The notes under the pieces were generated by a model, which worked only from the letters and a program-made list of their open reading frames with translations, did no database searches and was not told where the DNA came from. From Maritalea mobilis (lineage in GTDB: Bacteria; Pseudomonadota; Alphaproteobacteria; Rhodobacterales; Rhodobacteraceae): DNA of 64,000 nt. Where the stretch lies: assembly GCF_019800885.1 (NCBI RefSeq), contig NZ_JAHVKE010000001.1, positions 1 through 64,000 of the forward strand. The letters run 5' to 3'. How positions within the stretch are numbered: the stretch's first letter is position 1; each line of letters begins with the position of its first letter. Of the stretch, positions 35,553 to 44,843 are shown in pieces. Made by a program: the position numbers and the translations under genes.

Positions 35553-38500
35553 TCAGGCCGGTGTGGCCATGCCCTCCGCCTCGCGCGCCTTCCGCTCCGA
35601 GCGGGAGAAGAAGATGTCATAGAATACCGGGGCGGCCACCAGCGTCAGGATCGACGCAAAGGCCAAGCCGCCCATGATCGTGATCGCCATCGAGACGAAG
35701 AACGCATCCCCCAAGAGCGGCGCCATCCCGAGGATCGTTGTCGCCGCCGCCAGAAGCACCGGGCGCAAACGCGAGACGGAGGCGCTGACGATCGCTTCGC
35801 GCAACGGTTTTCCCGTCTCGCGGGTCAGGTCGATCTCTTCGACCAGCACGATGCCGTTCTTGATCAGCATGCCCGACAGGCTGAGCAGACCCAGGAGCGC
35901 GGTGAAGGAGAAGGGCAGGCCGGTGCCCAAAAGGCCGATGGCCACCCCGTTCACCGACATCGGCACCAGGAGCCAGATGATCAGCGGCTGACGCACCGCG
36001 TTGAACAGCAGGACCGAGATCAGCACCATGATCAGCGCCGTGATCGGAAGCTGCGCCCCGAGCGACGCGTTGGCCTCGTTCGACGCCTCGTATTCACCGC
36101 CCCATTCCATGCGATAGCCGTAAGGCAGGTCCATCGCCTCGACCGCCGCCTGCACCTCGGCCTGCACCTGTGCCGCCGTCAGGTCGGCGGGGATGGAGGC
36201 GCCGACGGTGATCGTGGGCAAGCGGTTTTGCCGCCGGATCAGCGTGTTCTGCGTCTCGTAGGTGAAGCCGTCGACCACCTGTTCGATTGGCAGAAGCGTT
36301 TCGCCGTCCTGCGCGACGATGGTCTGGTCCATGGCGCTGACGCCCGCATCCGGGGCGACGCGCAGGATGATCGGCAGGGCGCGGTCGCCCTCGCGATAGG
36401 TGCCAGCGGTGACGCCATCGGTGGCGAAACGGATGATCTGCGCCACGTCATCGCGGCTGACGCCGGCGGCTTGCGCGCGGTCGGTGGCGTAGTTGGGCCG
36501 CAGGACCAGTTCCTGTTCGCGCCAGTCGACACGCGGGGCGAGGATGTTGTCGGACGCCCCCTGCAACACGGTGATGGCCTGATCGGCGAGGTCGCGCAGC
36601 ACCACCGGGTCCGAGCCCGAGAAGCGCACCTCGATCGGGCTGCCGCCGCCGGGGCCGAAAACCAGCCGTTCGGTCCGGAACTCGCCATCGCCGAGGTTGG
36701 CGGCGGCAAAAGCCTCCAGATCGGCGCGCAATTGGGGGATCTGGTCCAGCGTTTCGGTGCGCACGATCAGATGGCCATAGGCGGGGTTCGGGCGCTCGGA
36801 CGAATAGGTCAGAAGGAAGCGCGTGGCCCCCTGGCCGACATAGGTCGACACGGCCTGAACTTCGTCACGGGCGGCAAGGAAGTCTTCCAGCACCCGCATC
36901 CGCTCGGAGGTTGTGTCGATCGGCGTGCCCTGCCGCATCGTGTAGTGAACGAAGAAGATCGGCGTGTTCGAGTCCGGGAAGAATTGCTGCTTCACCTGTC
37001 CGAAGCCGACGTAACACGCCGCCGTGACGGCGATCAGCGCCACGACCACCAGCCACCGGATACGCAGCGCACCCCGCAGGAGCGCGCCATAGCCACGGAA
37101 GATGATGCCGCCATAGGCGTCGTCATCGTTCACCTCGCCCTGCTTGAAGAAGTAGTGCCCCAGTAGCGGCGTGACCGTGATGGCAAGGATCCACGACAAC
37201 AGCAGCGAGATACCGATCACCGCAAACAGCGAGAACAGGAATTCGCCGGTCGAGTCCGGGCTGAGGCCGATGCCCGCAAATGCCATGATGCCAATGACGG
37301 TGGCGCCCAACAGGGGGATCTGCGTCTTGCCGGTGGCTTCCTCGGCGGCATCGCGGGACTTCTTGCCGTGCGCCATGGCAACCTGCATCCCCTCGGCCAC
37401 CACGATGGCATTGTCCACCAGCATCCCCATCGCGATGATCAGCGCGCCGAGCGAGATGCGCTCCATCTCGATCCCGAAGATCGCCATGAACAACAGGGTG
37501 CCCACCACCGTCAAAAGCAGGGTCGTCCCCACCACGATGGCCGCGCGTGGCCCCATGAAGACACCAAGCACCAGCACCACGATCGCCACCGACATGGCGA
37601 GGTTCAAGAGAAACCCGTTCGAAGCCTCGTCCACCACGACATGCTGCTGGTAGATCGGGTGCAGCTCGACCCCATAGGGGATTTCCGGCTGTAGCTCGGC
37701 CAGCCGCGCATCGACGCGGTTGCCCACATCCACAATGTTTTCATCGGCAAGGCCCGAAACGCCGATGGTAAAGGCCTCGGCCCCGTTGAAGCGGATGATC
37801 TGGTCGGGGTCGTCCTGACGCCCGCGGTTCACCTCGGCGATGTCGAAGAGGTTGATGATCTCGCCACCGACCCCGATGGAAAGGCCCGCGATTTCGCTGA
37901 CGCTGTCCGACCCTTCGGGGGTCTGGATCATGGTGGAGGCGGTCTCGCTGTCGATGCTGCCCGCGTCGGCGACCGAGTCCGCCTCGGCCAGCGCATGTGC
38001 GATGACCTGCGGATCCACCCCCAAATGGGCCGAGATCGCCAGGTCGGGCTCGACGAAAATCGCCTCCTCGGGTAGGCCTGCGACCTCGACATCGGCGACG
38101 CCGTCCACGGCCAGTAACTCCCGGCGCAGGAAGGTCGCCAACTGGTGCCGCTCGGCATCGGTGAAGCCGTCGGCGGTGACGGCGAAGAAGATGCCGTAGA
38201 CATCCCCGAACCCGTCATCGACGAAGGGCGCGCCCGCCCCGTCGGGAAGGGAGCCGACAACCCCATCGATCTGCTGGCGCAACTCGGTCCAGACCTGTGG
38301 CAGGTCCTCCCCGCGGATTGTGTCTTCAACCTCCACATCGATGCGGCTGACCCCGGGGCGATTGACCGACGTGATCTCGCTGACCTCGCCCATGCGCTGG
38401 ATCGCGGCCTCGAGCGGTTCCGAAACCTCTTCGGCGACCTGCTCGGCCGAGGCGCCGGGGTATTGGGTGATGACCACGGCCTGCTTGATGGTGAAGGCCG

Positions 38501-38612
38501 GGTCTTCGAGGCGGCCCAAATTCAAGAACCCCCAGATGCCGCCGAACAGGCAGACGAGGATGATGATCCAGGTGATGATCGGCTTGTCGATCGAGGCGCG
38601 GGCGATGGTCAT
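35553..38612 (-). CDS. RND efflux transporter, inner-membrane pump
   Basis: A 1019-residue resistance-nodulation-division pump of the AcrB/HAE1 type. It opens with the first membrane segment (IITWIIILVCLFGGIWGF) and has two large periplasmic loops. The proton relay segment reads GMLVDNAIVVAEG; AcrB has two aspartates (D-D) where this has D-N, a known variant in the CusA-like/MdtC-like branches. The second half repeats the layout and ends in a short basic tail. It pairs with the membrane fusion protein directly upstream; no outer-membrane factor is encoded here. Substrates cannot be read from sequence. Confidence 0.92.
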   Translation of the reverse strand: MTIARASIDKPIITWIIILVCLFGGIWGFLNLGRLEDPAFTIKQAVVITQYPGASAEQVAEEVSEPLEAAIQRMGEVSEITSVNRPGVSRIDVEVEDTIRGEDLPQVWTELRQQIDGVVGSLPDGAGAPFVDDGFGDVYGIFFAVTADGFTDAERHQLATFLRRELLAVDGVADVEVAGLPEEAIFVEPDLAISAHLGVDPQVIAHALAEADSVADAGSIDSETASTMIQTPEGSDSVSEIAGLSIGVGGEIINLFDIAEVNRGRQDDPDQIIRFNGAEAFTIGVSGLADENIVDVGNRVDARLAELQPEIPYGVELHPIYQQHVVVDEASNGFLLNLAMSVAIVVLVLGVFMGPRAAIVVGTTLLLTVVGTLLFMAIFGIEMERISLGALIIAMGMLVDNAIVVAEGMQVAMAHGKKSRDAAEEATGKTQIPLLGATVIGIMAFAGIGLSPDSTGEFLFSLFAVIGISLLLSWILAITVTPLLGHYFFKQGEVNDDDAYGGIIFRGYGALLRGALRIRWLVVVALIAVTAACYVGFGQVKQQFFPDSNTPIFFVHYTMRQGTPIDTTSERMRVLEDFLAARDEVQAVSTYVGQGATRFLLTYSSERPNPAYGHLIVRTETLDQIPQLRADLEAFAAANLGDGEFRTERLVFGPGGGSPIEVRFSGSDPVVLRDLADQAITVLQGASDNILAPRVDWREQELVLRPNYATDRAQAAGVSRDDVAQIIRFATDGVTAGTYREGDRALPIILRVAPDAGVSAMDQTIVAQDGETLLPIEQVVDGFTYETQNTLIRRQNRLPTITVGASIPADLTAAQVQAEVQAAVEAMDLPYGYRMEWGGEYEASNEANASLGAQLPITALIMVLISVLLFNAVRQPLIIWLLVPMSVNGVAIGLLGTGLPFSFTALLGLLSLSGMLIKNGIVLVEEIDLTRETGKPLREAIVSASVSRLRPVLLAAATTILGMAPLLGDAFFVSMAITIMGGLAFASILTLVAAPVFYDIFFSRSERKAREAEGMATPA

Positions 38613-38623
38613 GGCGCGGCCCC

Positions 38624-39697
38624 TTAATTGGCGAAGCCGGTGAAGCGCCGGACGGTTTCACCGGGCGTAACCGCATGGGCGCCTGTGCTGACGATCTCGG
38701 CGCCGGGGTCCAGCCCCTCGGTGACGGCGAAGCGTCCGTCGCGCGTGGGTTCGATGGCGACGGCGACCTCCTCGACCGTGCCCAACCCGTCTTCGCCGCC
38801 CTCCGCCGGGACGAAGCGCAAGACGCTGGTCGCCCCATCATTTGCGATGCGAATGGCGCTGGCGGGCACGATCAGGGGCGCGCCGTTGCCTGTGATGGTG
38901 GCCAGCACGGTGACCGAGCTGCCCGGCAGAACGGTGATTTCTTCAGGGCGGGGCATGCCTAGCGTCAGGCGATAGGTCTGCCCGATGCTGGAGGCCTCGG
39001 CATTGAATTCCCGCAGTTCCAGCGGAAAGGTCTGGTCGCTGGAGGGGAAGCGCGCGCGGAGATCGACACCCGCACCCTGACCGACACGCTGAAAAAGGAC
39101 CTCGGGCACGTCGATCTCGACCCGGATTTCGGACATGTCATGCAGGCGCACAACGGGCGTCCCCGCGCTGACGGTCGTGAAATTCGCGACGTTGCGCGAT
39201 GCGACCAGCGCATCGAACGGGGCATGGAGCGTCGCGTTTTCCAGCGAGTATTCGGCATTGCGCAGCGCCACGCGGGCAAGGCCAAGCTGGGTCTCGGCAT
39301 CCTCGCGCGCCACTTCCGAGACGGAACTGGTCAGCTGCGCAAGGCGGGCAACCTCGCGCTGGGCCTGGTCGTATTGCAATTGCGCCTGTTGCAGTTGCAG
39401 CTCGAAAGGTTCGAGGTCGAGCTGCGCGATCATCTCGCCGGCGGGGATCTCGGCACCTTCCTCGGCCTCAAGCTCCACGACCTGGCCCCCCACCTGGAAG
39501 GCAAGGTCCACCGTCTGCCGTGCAACCACCTGGCCAAAGAATTGCCGCGTAACCCCCGCGGCCCCGTCCCCCACCGCCATCAGGCGCACGGGGCGGATGA
39601 TCTCGGCCGTTGCCTCGTCTTGGGCATGGGCGATGGGCGCGGGCAGGGCGAAAACGGCAAGAACGGCGGCTAGCACCGCGCGGCGCGAAGGGAACAT
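38624..39697 (-). CDS. RND efflux membrane fusion protein
   Basis: A 357-residue periplasmic adaptor. After a signal peptide (VLAAVLAVFALPAPIAHA) come a lipoyl-like half motif (VDLAFQVGGQVVELEAEEGA), a coiled-coil hairpin (about 95-150) and the second lipoyl half with the beta-barrel (HAPFDALVASRNVANFTTVS). The start at 39697 places the signal peptide correctly; upstream ATGs extend into non-coding sequence. Only 11 bases separate it from the pump gene, so they are one operon. Confidence 0.9.
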   Translation of the reverse strand: MFPSRRAVLAAVLAVFALPAPIAHAQDEATAEIIRPVRLMAVGDGAAGVTRQFFGQVVARQTVDLAFQVGGQVVELEAEEGAEIPAGEMIAQLDLEPFELQLQQAQLQYDQAQREVARLAQLTSSVSEVAREDAETQLGLARVALRNAEYSLENATLHAPFDALVASRNVANFTTVSAGTPVVRLHDMSEIRVEIDVPEVLFQRVGQGAGVDLRARFPSSDQTFPLELREFNAEASSIGQTYRLTLGMPRPEEITVLPGSSVTVLATITGNGAPLIVPASAIRIANDGATSVLRFVPAEGGEDGLGTVEEVAVAIEPTRDGRFAVTEGLDPGAEIVSTGAHAVTPGETVRRFTGFAN

Positions 39698-39912
39698 GGC
39701 ACGGATCCTCGGCTCGGTCGAAACGGACAGGCCCCGCAAATAGGAGGCGCTGGAATGGTTTTGTAGACGCCCATGACGCATTTGCATGACGAACGCATAT
39801 ATTTTTTCACCACCCGTCGCCTGACGTTGCGGCAACGGTGCTGTCAGAAAAGCGTTGCACCGGGGCTCTGTGCAGGGCGAGGGTGCCATCGGTCTACCAT
39901 GTCAGAGGGGCA

Positions 39913-40920
39913 ATGACCGTGACATTTGCCGACATACTTGGCGCCGCTCAGCGCATCAAGGGCGTGGCCGATGCCACGCCGCTTGTGCCGTCGCCGTTCT
40001 TTTCCGCGCTGGCCGGGCAAGAGGTGTTGCTGAAGCTCGAGAACATGCAGCCCATCGGCGCCTTCAAGCTGCGCGGGGCCTTCAACGCCATGGCGACCCT
40101 GCCCGAGGGCGTGACGGGTGTGACCTGCTGTTCGACCGGCAATCATGGGCGCGGCGTGGCCTTCGCCGCGCGGCAGCGCGGGCTGCGCGCGGTGATCTGC
40201 ATGTCGCGGCTGGTGCCGCAAGCCAAGATCGACGGTATCCGTGCACTCGGCGGCGAGGTGCAGATCGTCGGCGACAGCCAGGACGATGCACTGGCCGAGG
40301 CGCAGCGGCTGGTTGCCGAAGAGGGTCTGGTCGAGATCTCGCCCTTCGACGACCCGGCGGTGATCGCGGGGCAGGGGACCATCGGCCTCGAGATCCTGCA
40401 GGCCCGGCCCGATGTCAGAACCTTGCTGGTGCCTCTCTCCGGCGGTGGTCTGGCCGCTGGTATCGCCGTTGCGGCCAAGGCCATCGACCCCGCGATCCGC
40501 GTGATCGGCATCAGCATGGAGCGGGGCGCGGCAATGTTCGAATCCTTAAAGGCAGGCCAACCGGTCGAGGTCGAGGAAGTTCCCAGCCTTGCCGACAGTC
40601 TTGGTGGCGGGATCGGGATGGCGAACAAGCTGTCCTTCCCGCTGTGCCGCGACCTGTTGGATGACACGGTCCTGGTCACCGAGGAAGAGATTTACCGTGC
40701 CATGCAAACCTTGTTTTACGAGGATCGGATCGTTGCCGAGGGCGCCTGTGTCGTGGGGCTTGCGGCGCTGCAATCGGGCAAGGTATCAGCGGGCGACGGG
40801 CCGGTCGCGACCATCATCACGGGCCGAAATCTCGATATGAACCTGTTCGCTCGGATCATGTCTGGGCAAGAAATCGAGCTGGGGACATATACCGTAAAAG
40901 GACAAGTCTACGATGCCTGA
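39913..40920 (+). CDS. eutB: Hydroxyectoine-utilisation dehydratase, EutB-like
   Basis: A 335-residue fold-type-II PLP enzyme of the serine/threonine dehydratase group. The PLP lysine is in GAFKLRGAFNAM (K-L-R-G), the phosphate loop in PLSGGGLAAGIA and the asparagine in STGNHGRGVA. Sequence and pairing with an ornithine-cyclodeaminase-like gene match EutB of hydroxyectoine breakdown in marine alphaproteobacteria. The other eut genes (eutD, eutE, transporter) are not nearby. A beta-hydroxyaspartate dehydratase is the main alternative, but the aldolase and aminotransferase of that cycle are also absent. The start at 39913 has AGAGGGG upstream. Confidence 0.75.
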   Translation: MTVTFADILGAAQRIKGVADATPLVPSPFFSALAGQEVLLKLENMQPIGAFKLRGAFNAMATLPEGVTGVTCCSTGNHGRGVAFAARQRGLRAVICMSRLVPQAKIDGIRALGGEVQIVGDSQDDALAEAQRLVAEEGLVEISPFDDPAVIAGQGTIGLEILQARPDVRTLLVPLSGGGLAAGIAVAAKAIDPAIRVIGISMERGAAMFESLKAGQPVEVEEVPSLADSLGGGIGMANKLSFPLCRDLLDDTVLVTEEEIYRAMQTLFYEDRIVAEGACVVGLAALQSGKVSAGDGPVATIITGRNLDMNLFARIMSGQEIELGTYTVKGQVYDA

Positions 40921-41905
40921 GCGCGCTGTCCGTATCGTCACCGAGGCCGAGTTGCGGGGCGCTGTGCCCCTCGATCTGGCCGCCATCGACGTGGTCGAGC
41001 ACGCCTTCGCCGCCCTGGCGGGGGATGGCGTCGTCATGCCACCGGTCATGTCGATGGACCTGCCCTTGGTGAACGGGGAGGTCGATGTCAAAACGGCGTA
41101 CCTGCCGGGATTCGACGGCTTCGCCATCAAGGTCAGTCCGGGCTTCTTCGACAACCCCAAGCTGGGTTTGCCAAGCCTGAACGGCCTGATGATCCTGTTC
41201 TCGGCCAGGACCGCCTTGGTCGAGACGGTATTCCTCGACAATGGCTACCTGACCGATCTGCGCACCGCCGCGGCCGGGGCGGTGGCCGCCCGCCATCTCG
41301 CGCCCGAGACGGTGCAAACGGCTGGCGTGCTGGGCACCGGTGTGCAGGCGCGCATGCAGATCGCGGCGGCGCATCTCGTTCGCCCGTTCGAGCGCGTTCT
41401 CGTCTGGGGGCGTCACAGGGGGCGGGCCGAGGCCTGCGCCGCCGAGATCGCCGAAACCCTTGGAGTGGTCGCGCGTGCTGTTGCCGATCCCGCCGAGGTG
41501 GTCCGCGACAGCCAGCTGGTCGTGACCACCACCCCCGCGCGCCAGCCCATTCTTCAGGCCGATTGGCTGCATCCGGGTCTGCACATCACGGCCATGGGGT
41601 CGGACCAGTCGGAAAAGAACGAATTGGCGCCCGAGGCACTGGCGGCGGCGGATCTCTATGTCTGTGACCGGGTAACTCAATGCGCGACGATGGGAGAATT
41701 GCGCGCGGCGCGCGCAGCGGGCTTGATGGCGGCGGACCCGGTGGAACTTGGCCAGATCGTGACCGGGGCGGCGCAAGGCCGGACGGATGCCCAGCAGATC
41801 ACCATCTGCGATCTGACCGGAACGGGTGCGCAAGACACGGCGATTGCCACCCATGCCCGCGCGCTGGCCGAGGCCGCGGGCGCAGGGCAGGCGATCCCGG
41901 TATGA
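40913..41905 (+). CDS. eutC: Ornithine-cyclodeaminase-family protein, EutC-like
   Basis: A 330-residue NAD(P)-dependent enzyme of the ornithine cyclodeaminase/mu-crystallin family. The N-terminal part has DVKTAYLPGFDGFAIKVSPG, then LDNGYLTDLRTAAAGAVAAR, and the nucleotide-binding turn GVLGTGVQARMQ lies at about 142-153. The late MGSDQSEKNEL and CDRVTQC are typical of the EutC branch. It overlaps eutB by eight bases and its stop overlaps the next start (ATGA). In the eut pathway it works with EutB on hydroxyectoine-derived compounds; iminosuccinate reductase is an alternative role in the same family. Confidence 0.78.
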   Translation: MPERAVRIVTEAELRGAVPLDLAAIDVVEHAFAALAGDGVVMPPVMSMDLPLVNGEVDVKTAYLPGFDGFAIKVSPGFFDNPKLGLPSLNGLMILFSARTALVETVFLDNGYLTDLRTAAAGAVAARHLAPETVQTAGVLGTGVQARMQIAAAHLVRPFERVLVWGRHRGRAEACAAEIAETLGVVARAVADPAEVVRDSQLVVTTTPARQPILQADWLHPGLHITAMGSDQSEKNELAPEALAAADLYVCDRVTQCATMGELRAARAAGLMAADPVELGQIVTGAAQGRTDAQQITICDLTGTGAQDTAIATHARALAEAAGAGQAIPV

Positions 41906-42258
41906 GTGCGCCCCGCCTGCGCCTGCGCCTGATGATCGGCGACGCGATGCTGGGGCCCGGCAAGGCCGATCTGCTCGACGGCATTCGCAGGACCGGCTCC
42001 ATCGCCGCCGCCGGGCGGGGGATGGAGATGAGCTACAAGCGCGCCTGGTCGCTCGTCGAAGAGATGAATGGCGCCTTCCGAAGCCCGCTGGTCGCGCGGG
42101 TGCGTGGCGGAAAACAGGGGGGCGGCGCGCACCTGACCGAGTTGGGGGAGGAGGTGCTGACGCGCTACCGGCGGCTGGAAGCCCTGGCGACCGAGGCGGG
42201 CGCGGAGGAGATCGCGGCCCTGAGCGCCTTGCTCACCGATATGTCCGACGGAAAATAA
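41902..42258 (+). CDS. ModE-like winged-helix regulator, DNA-binding domain only
   Basis: A 118-residue protein equal to the N-terminal half of ModE. The signature GSIAAAGRGMEMSYKRAWSLVEEMN spans about residues 32-56 and corresponds to the ModE HTH (cores GSI and SYKRAW). The molybdate-binding TOBE domains found in full-length ModE are missing, so it may not sense molybdate by itself. It starts inside the eutC stop codon and precedes modA, so it likely controls the molybdate transport genes. Confidence 0.8.
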   Translation: MSAPRLRLRLMIGDAMLGPGKADLLDGIRRTGSIAAAGRGMEMSYKRAWSLVEEMNGAFRSPLVARVRGGKQGGGAHLTELGEEVLTRYRRLEALATEAGAEEIAALSALLTDMSDGK

Positions 42259-42274
42259 CGCTTGCCTCAAGCGT
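42258..42274. promoter_or_regulatory. Inverted repeat upstream of modA
   Basis: ACGCTT and AAGCGT are separated by five bases between the ModE-like gene and modA. It may be a binding site for that regulator or a small processing hairpin. Confidence 0.35.
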
Positions 42275-42315
42275 CTGCCGTCGCAATACCTGTGCCGACC
42301 GGACCGGGAGATGTC

Positions 42316-43068
42316 ATGCGCCGCCTGATTGCCAGCTTGTGCCTTGCCCTGATGCCACTGCCCGCGGTGGCCGAGGACGTGACGGTTTTCGCCGCCGCCT
42401 CGATGACCGAGGCGCTGGGCGAAATCGCGGCGCGGTTCACCGACGAGACGGGCACAGGCGTCGTTCTGTCCTTCGCCGGGTCCTCGGCCCTTGCCCGCCA
42501 GATCGCGCAGGGCGCGCCGACGGATGTGTTCATCTCGGCCAATGCTGACTGGATGGATGTGCTGCAGGCCGATGGCCGGATCGTCGAGGGGTCGCGCTTT
42601 GACCTGACATCGAACCGCATCGTCCTGATCGCCCATGACGAGGCCATGGCGGAGGTCGACATCACGCCCTCGCTCGACCTTGGCGCGATGCTGGAAGGCG
42701 GGCGTCTCGCCATGGCCCTGACCGAGGCCGTGCCGGCGGGCATCTACGGTCGCGCGGCGCTGGAGTACCTCGGGCTATGGAACGCCGTGGCGGGGCAGGT
42801 GGCCGAGGCCGACAATGTCCGCGCCGCCTTGATGCTGGTCGCGACCGGGGCCGCGCCGCTGGGCATCGTCTATTACTCGGATGCGGTCAGCACCCCTGAC
42901 GTGCGGATGCTTGGCGTCTTCCCCGAGGACAGCCACCCGCCGATTACCTATCCGGCGGCGCGGATCGTGGGCAGCGGCGACGCGGCGCAAAGCTTTCTGG
43001 ATTACCTGCATCGTTCGCCCGCGGTCGATATCATCGCCGAACACGGGTTCTGGGCGCCGGGGGGCTGA
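42316..43068 (+). CDS. modA: Molybdate ABC transporter, binding protein
   Basis: A 250-residue periplasmic protein with signal LIASLCLALMPLPAVA. The mature part begins VTVFAAASMTEALGEIA, and SFAGSSALARQIAQGAPTDV is the ModA oxyanion-binding signature. The ADPAxVPAG-like segment that usually follows is reduced here to TEAVPAGIYGRAALE. It supplies molybdate to the membrane pair ModBC encoded next. Confidence 0.92.
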   Translation: MRRLIASLCLALMPLPAVAEDVTVFAAASMTEALGEIAARFTDETGTGVVLSFAGSSALARQIAQGAPTDVFISANADWMDVLQADGRIVEGSRFDLTSNRIVLIAHDEAMAEVDITPSLDLGAMLEGGRLAMALTEAVPAGIYGRAALEYLGLWNAVAGQVAEADNVRAALMLVATGAAPLGIVYYSDAVSTPDVRMLGVFPEDSHPPITYPAARIVGSGDAAQSFLDYLHRSPAVDIIAEHGFWAPGG

Positions 43069-43071
43069 CCG

Positions 43072-43764
43072 GTGGATTGGCTCGGCCCCGCGGAATGGGA
43101 GGCAGTGCGCCTGTCACTGCGCGTGGCCGCCGTGGCGGTGGCGGCCAGCTTGCCGCTTGGCATCTTCGTGGCCTATGCGCTGGCCCGCTGGCGGTTTCCG
43201 GGCCATGGCCTGCTGAACGGGTTGGTGCACCTGCCGCTGATCCTGCCGCCGGTGGTGACGGGCTACCTTCTTCTGCTGGGCTTCGGCCCCCAGGGGCCGG
43301 TTGGCGGCGTGCTGGAGGCCGTGGGCCTGCCGGTGGCCTTTCGCTGGACGGGTGCGGCGCTTGCCGCGGCGATCATGGCCTTTCCCCTGATGGTCCGCGC
43401 CATCCGCCTGTCGATCGAGGCGGTCGATCCCGGGCTTGAGCGGGCGGCCGCGACGCTGGGCGCCTCGCGCGGCTGGGTCTTCCTGACGGTGACATTGCCC
43501 CTGACCCTTCCGGGGATCATCGCGGGCGCAATCCTCGCCTTCGCCAAGGCGATGGGAGAGTTCGGCGCGACGATCACTTTCGTTTCGAACATTCCGGGTG
43601 AAACGCGCACGGTGCCTTCGGCCATCTATGCCTTCCTGCAAGTGCCGGGCGGAGAGGACGCGGCCGTGCGTCTGGTCCTCGTGTCGGTCGGGGTGGCTAT
43701 GGCCGCGCTGATCCTGTCGGAATGGCTGGCGCGGGCAGCGGCGCGGCGGGTTGGCCACTCATGA
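43072..43764 (+). CDS. modB: Molybdate ABC transporter, permease
   Basis: A 230-residue permease. LPLILPPVVTGYLLL and the cytoplasmic loop LERAAATLGASRGWVFLTVT (EAA type) are typical of ModB, as is the late FGATITFVSNIPGETRT. The start is GTG, three bases after modA. Its stop overlaps the modC start (ATGA). Confidence 0.92.
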   Translation: MDWLGPAEWEAVRLSLRVAAVAVAASLPLGIFVAYALARWRFPGHGLLNGLVHLPLILPPVVTGYLLLLGFGPQGPVGGVLEAVGLPVAFRWTGAALAAAIMAFPLMVRAIRLSIEAVDPGLERAAATLGASRGWVFLTVTLPLTLPGIIAGAILAFAKAMGEFGATITFVSNIPGETRTVPSAIYAFLQVPGGEDAAVRLVLVSVGVAMAALILSEWLARAAARRVGHS

Positions 43765-44843
43765 GCGTCGAGATTGATATTCAGCACGATTTCAAAAGCT
43801 TCCAGCTGGATGTGCAGATATCGGCGCCGCCCGGCATAACCGCGCTGTTCGGGCGGTCCGGGTCTGGAAAGACAAGCATTATCAATTCCGTGGCGGGGCT
43901 TCTTCACCCGGATGAAGGCAAGATCTCCATCGACGGCACGCCGCTCTTCGACCGCGCGGCCGGGGTGAATCTGCCGGTGCATCACCGCAGGCTCGGCTAC
44001 GTGTTTCAGGACGCGCGCCTGTTCCCGCATCTGACCGTGCGACAGAACCTGACCTTCGGACGGTGGTTCGCGCCCGAGCGGGCGCCGCAGGCCGAACTCG
44101 ACCGGGTGGTCGAGATGCTGGGGATCGGGCACCTCCTGTCGCGGCGACCCGGCGCGCTGTCCGGCGGTGAGAAAAGCCGCGTTGCACTGGGCCGCGCCCT
44201 CCTGTCCTCGCCGCGCCTGATCCTGGCCGATGAGCCGCTGGCCGCGCTGGACGAGGCGCGAAAAGCCGAGATCATCCCATATTTCGAGCGCCTGCGGGAC
44301 GAGGCCAGGGTGCCCATCCTCTATGTCAGCCATTCCCCGGCCGAGGTCGCCCGCCTGGCGACTACAGTCGTTGCGCTGGATGCTGGTCACGTGGTGGCGC
44401 AGGGGCCCGCGGCCGAGGTGCTTGGCGATCCGGAGGTGATGCCGCTTGGCCCGCGCGGGGCCGGGGCGGTGATCGGGGCGCGCGTGGCGGCCCATCACCA
44501 GGACGGGTTGAGCGAGTTGCAGGCGGGCGGGGTGCCGCTGTTCCTGCCGCGCGTGGCGGCCACGGTTGGAACGACCCTGCGCCTGCGGATCGCGGCGCAG
44601 GATGTCCTGTTGTCGCGAGCGCGGCCCGAGGGCTTGTCGGCCCTGAACATCCTTCCGGGCCGGATCGACAGCATACGGCACGGCGCGGGACCGGGTGCGA
44701 TGGTCGCCCTCGATACGCCGGCCGGACGGGTGCTGGCACGGGTCACGCAGCGGTCGGTCGGCGCGCTTGGGCTGTCGGAGGGGGCGGAGTGTTTCGCCAT
44801 CGTCAAGACCGTGTCCATCGCGCCGGACGATGTCAGCGGCTAG
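43761..44843 (+). CDS. modC: Molybdate ABC transporter, ATPase
   Basis: A 360-residue ATPase: Walker A GRSGSGKTS, signature LSGGEKSRVALGRA, Walker B LILADEPLAALD, switch histidine in VSHSPAE. The C-terminal part (about 290-355) is the Mop/TOBE domain of ModC that binds oxyanion and can hold transport back. It is the last gene of the eutB-modC run; its TAG stop overlaps the TAG stop of the convergent gene by three bases. Confidence 0.93.
   Translation: MSVEIDIQHDFKSFQLDVQISAPPGITALFGRSGSGKTSIINSVAGLLHPDEGKISIDGTPLFDRAAGVNLPVHHRRLGYVFQDARLFPHLTVRQNLTFGRWFAPERAPQAELDRVVEMLGIGHLLSRRPGALSGGEKSRVALGRALLSSPRLILADEPLAALDEARKAEIIPYFERLRDEARVPILYVSHSPAEVARLATTVVALDAGHVVAQGPAAEVLGDPEVMPLGPRGAGAVIGARVAAHHQDGLSELQAGGVPLFLPRVAATVGTTLRLRIAAQDVLLSRARPEGLSALNILPGRIDSIRHGAGPGAMVALDTPAGRVLARVTQRSVGALGLSEGAECFAIVKTVSIAPDDVSG

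Noticed and set aside
35466-37166. A 566-codon plus-strand frame opposite the RND pump
   Set aside because: Composition is that of a reverse-strand artefact (repeated R, H, Q, D) and the RND gene on the other strand is complete.
39913-41905. Beta-hydroxyaspartate cycle genes (dehydratase and iminosuccinate reductase)
   Set aside because: The aldolase and aspartate-glyoxylate aminotransferase of that cycle are not nearby, and sequence features fit EutB/EutC better; kept only as an alternative.
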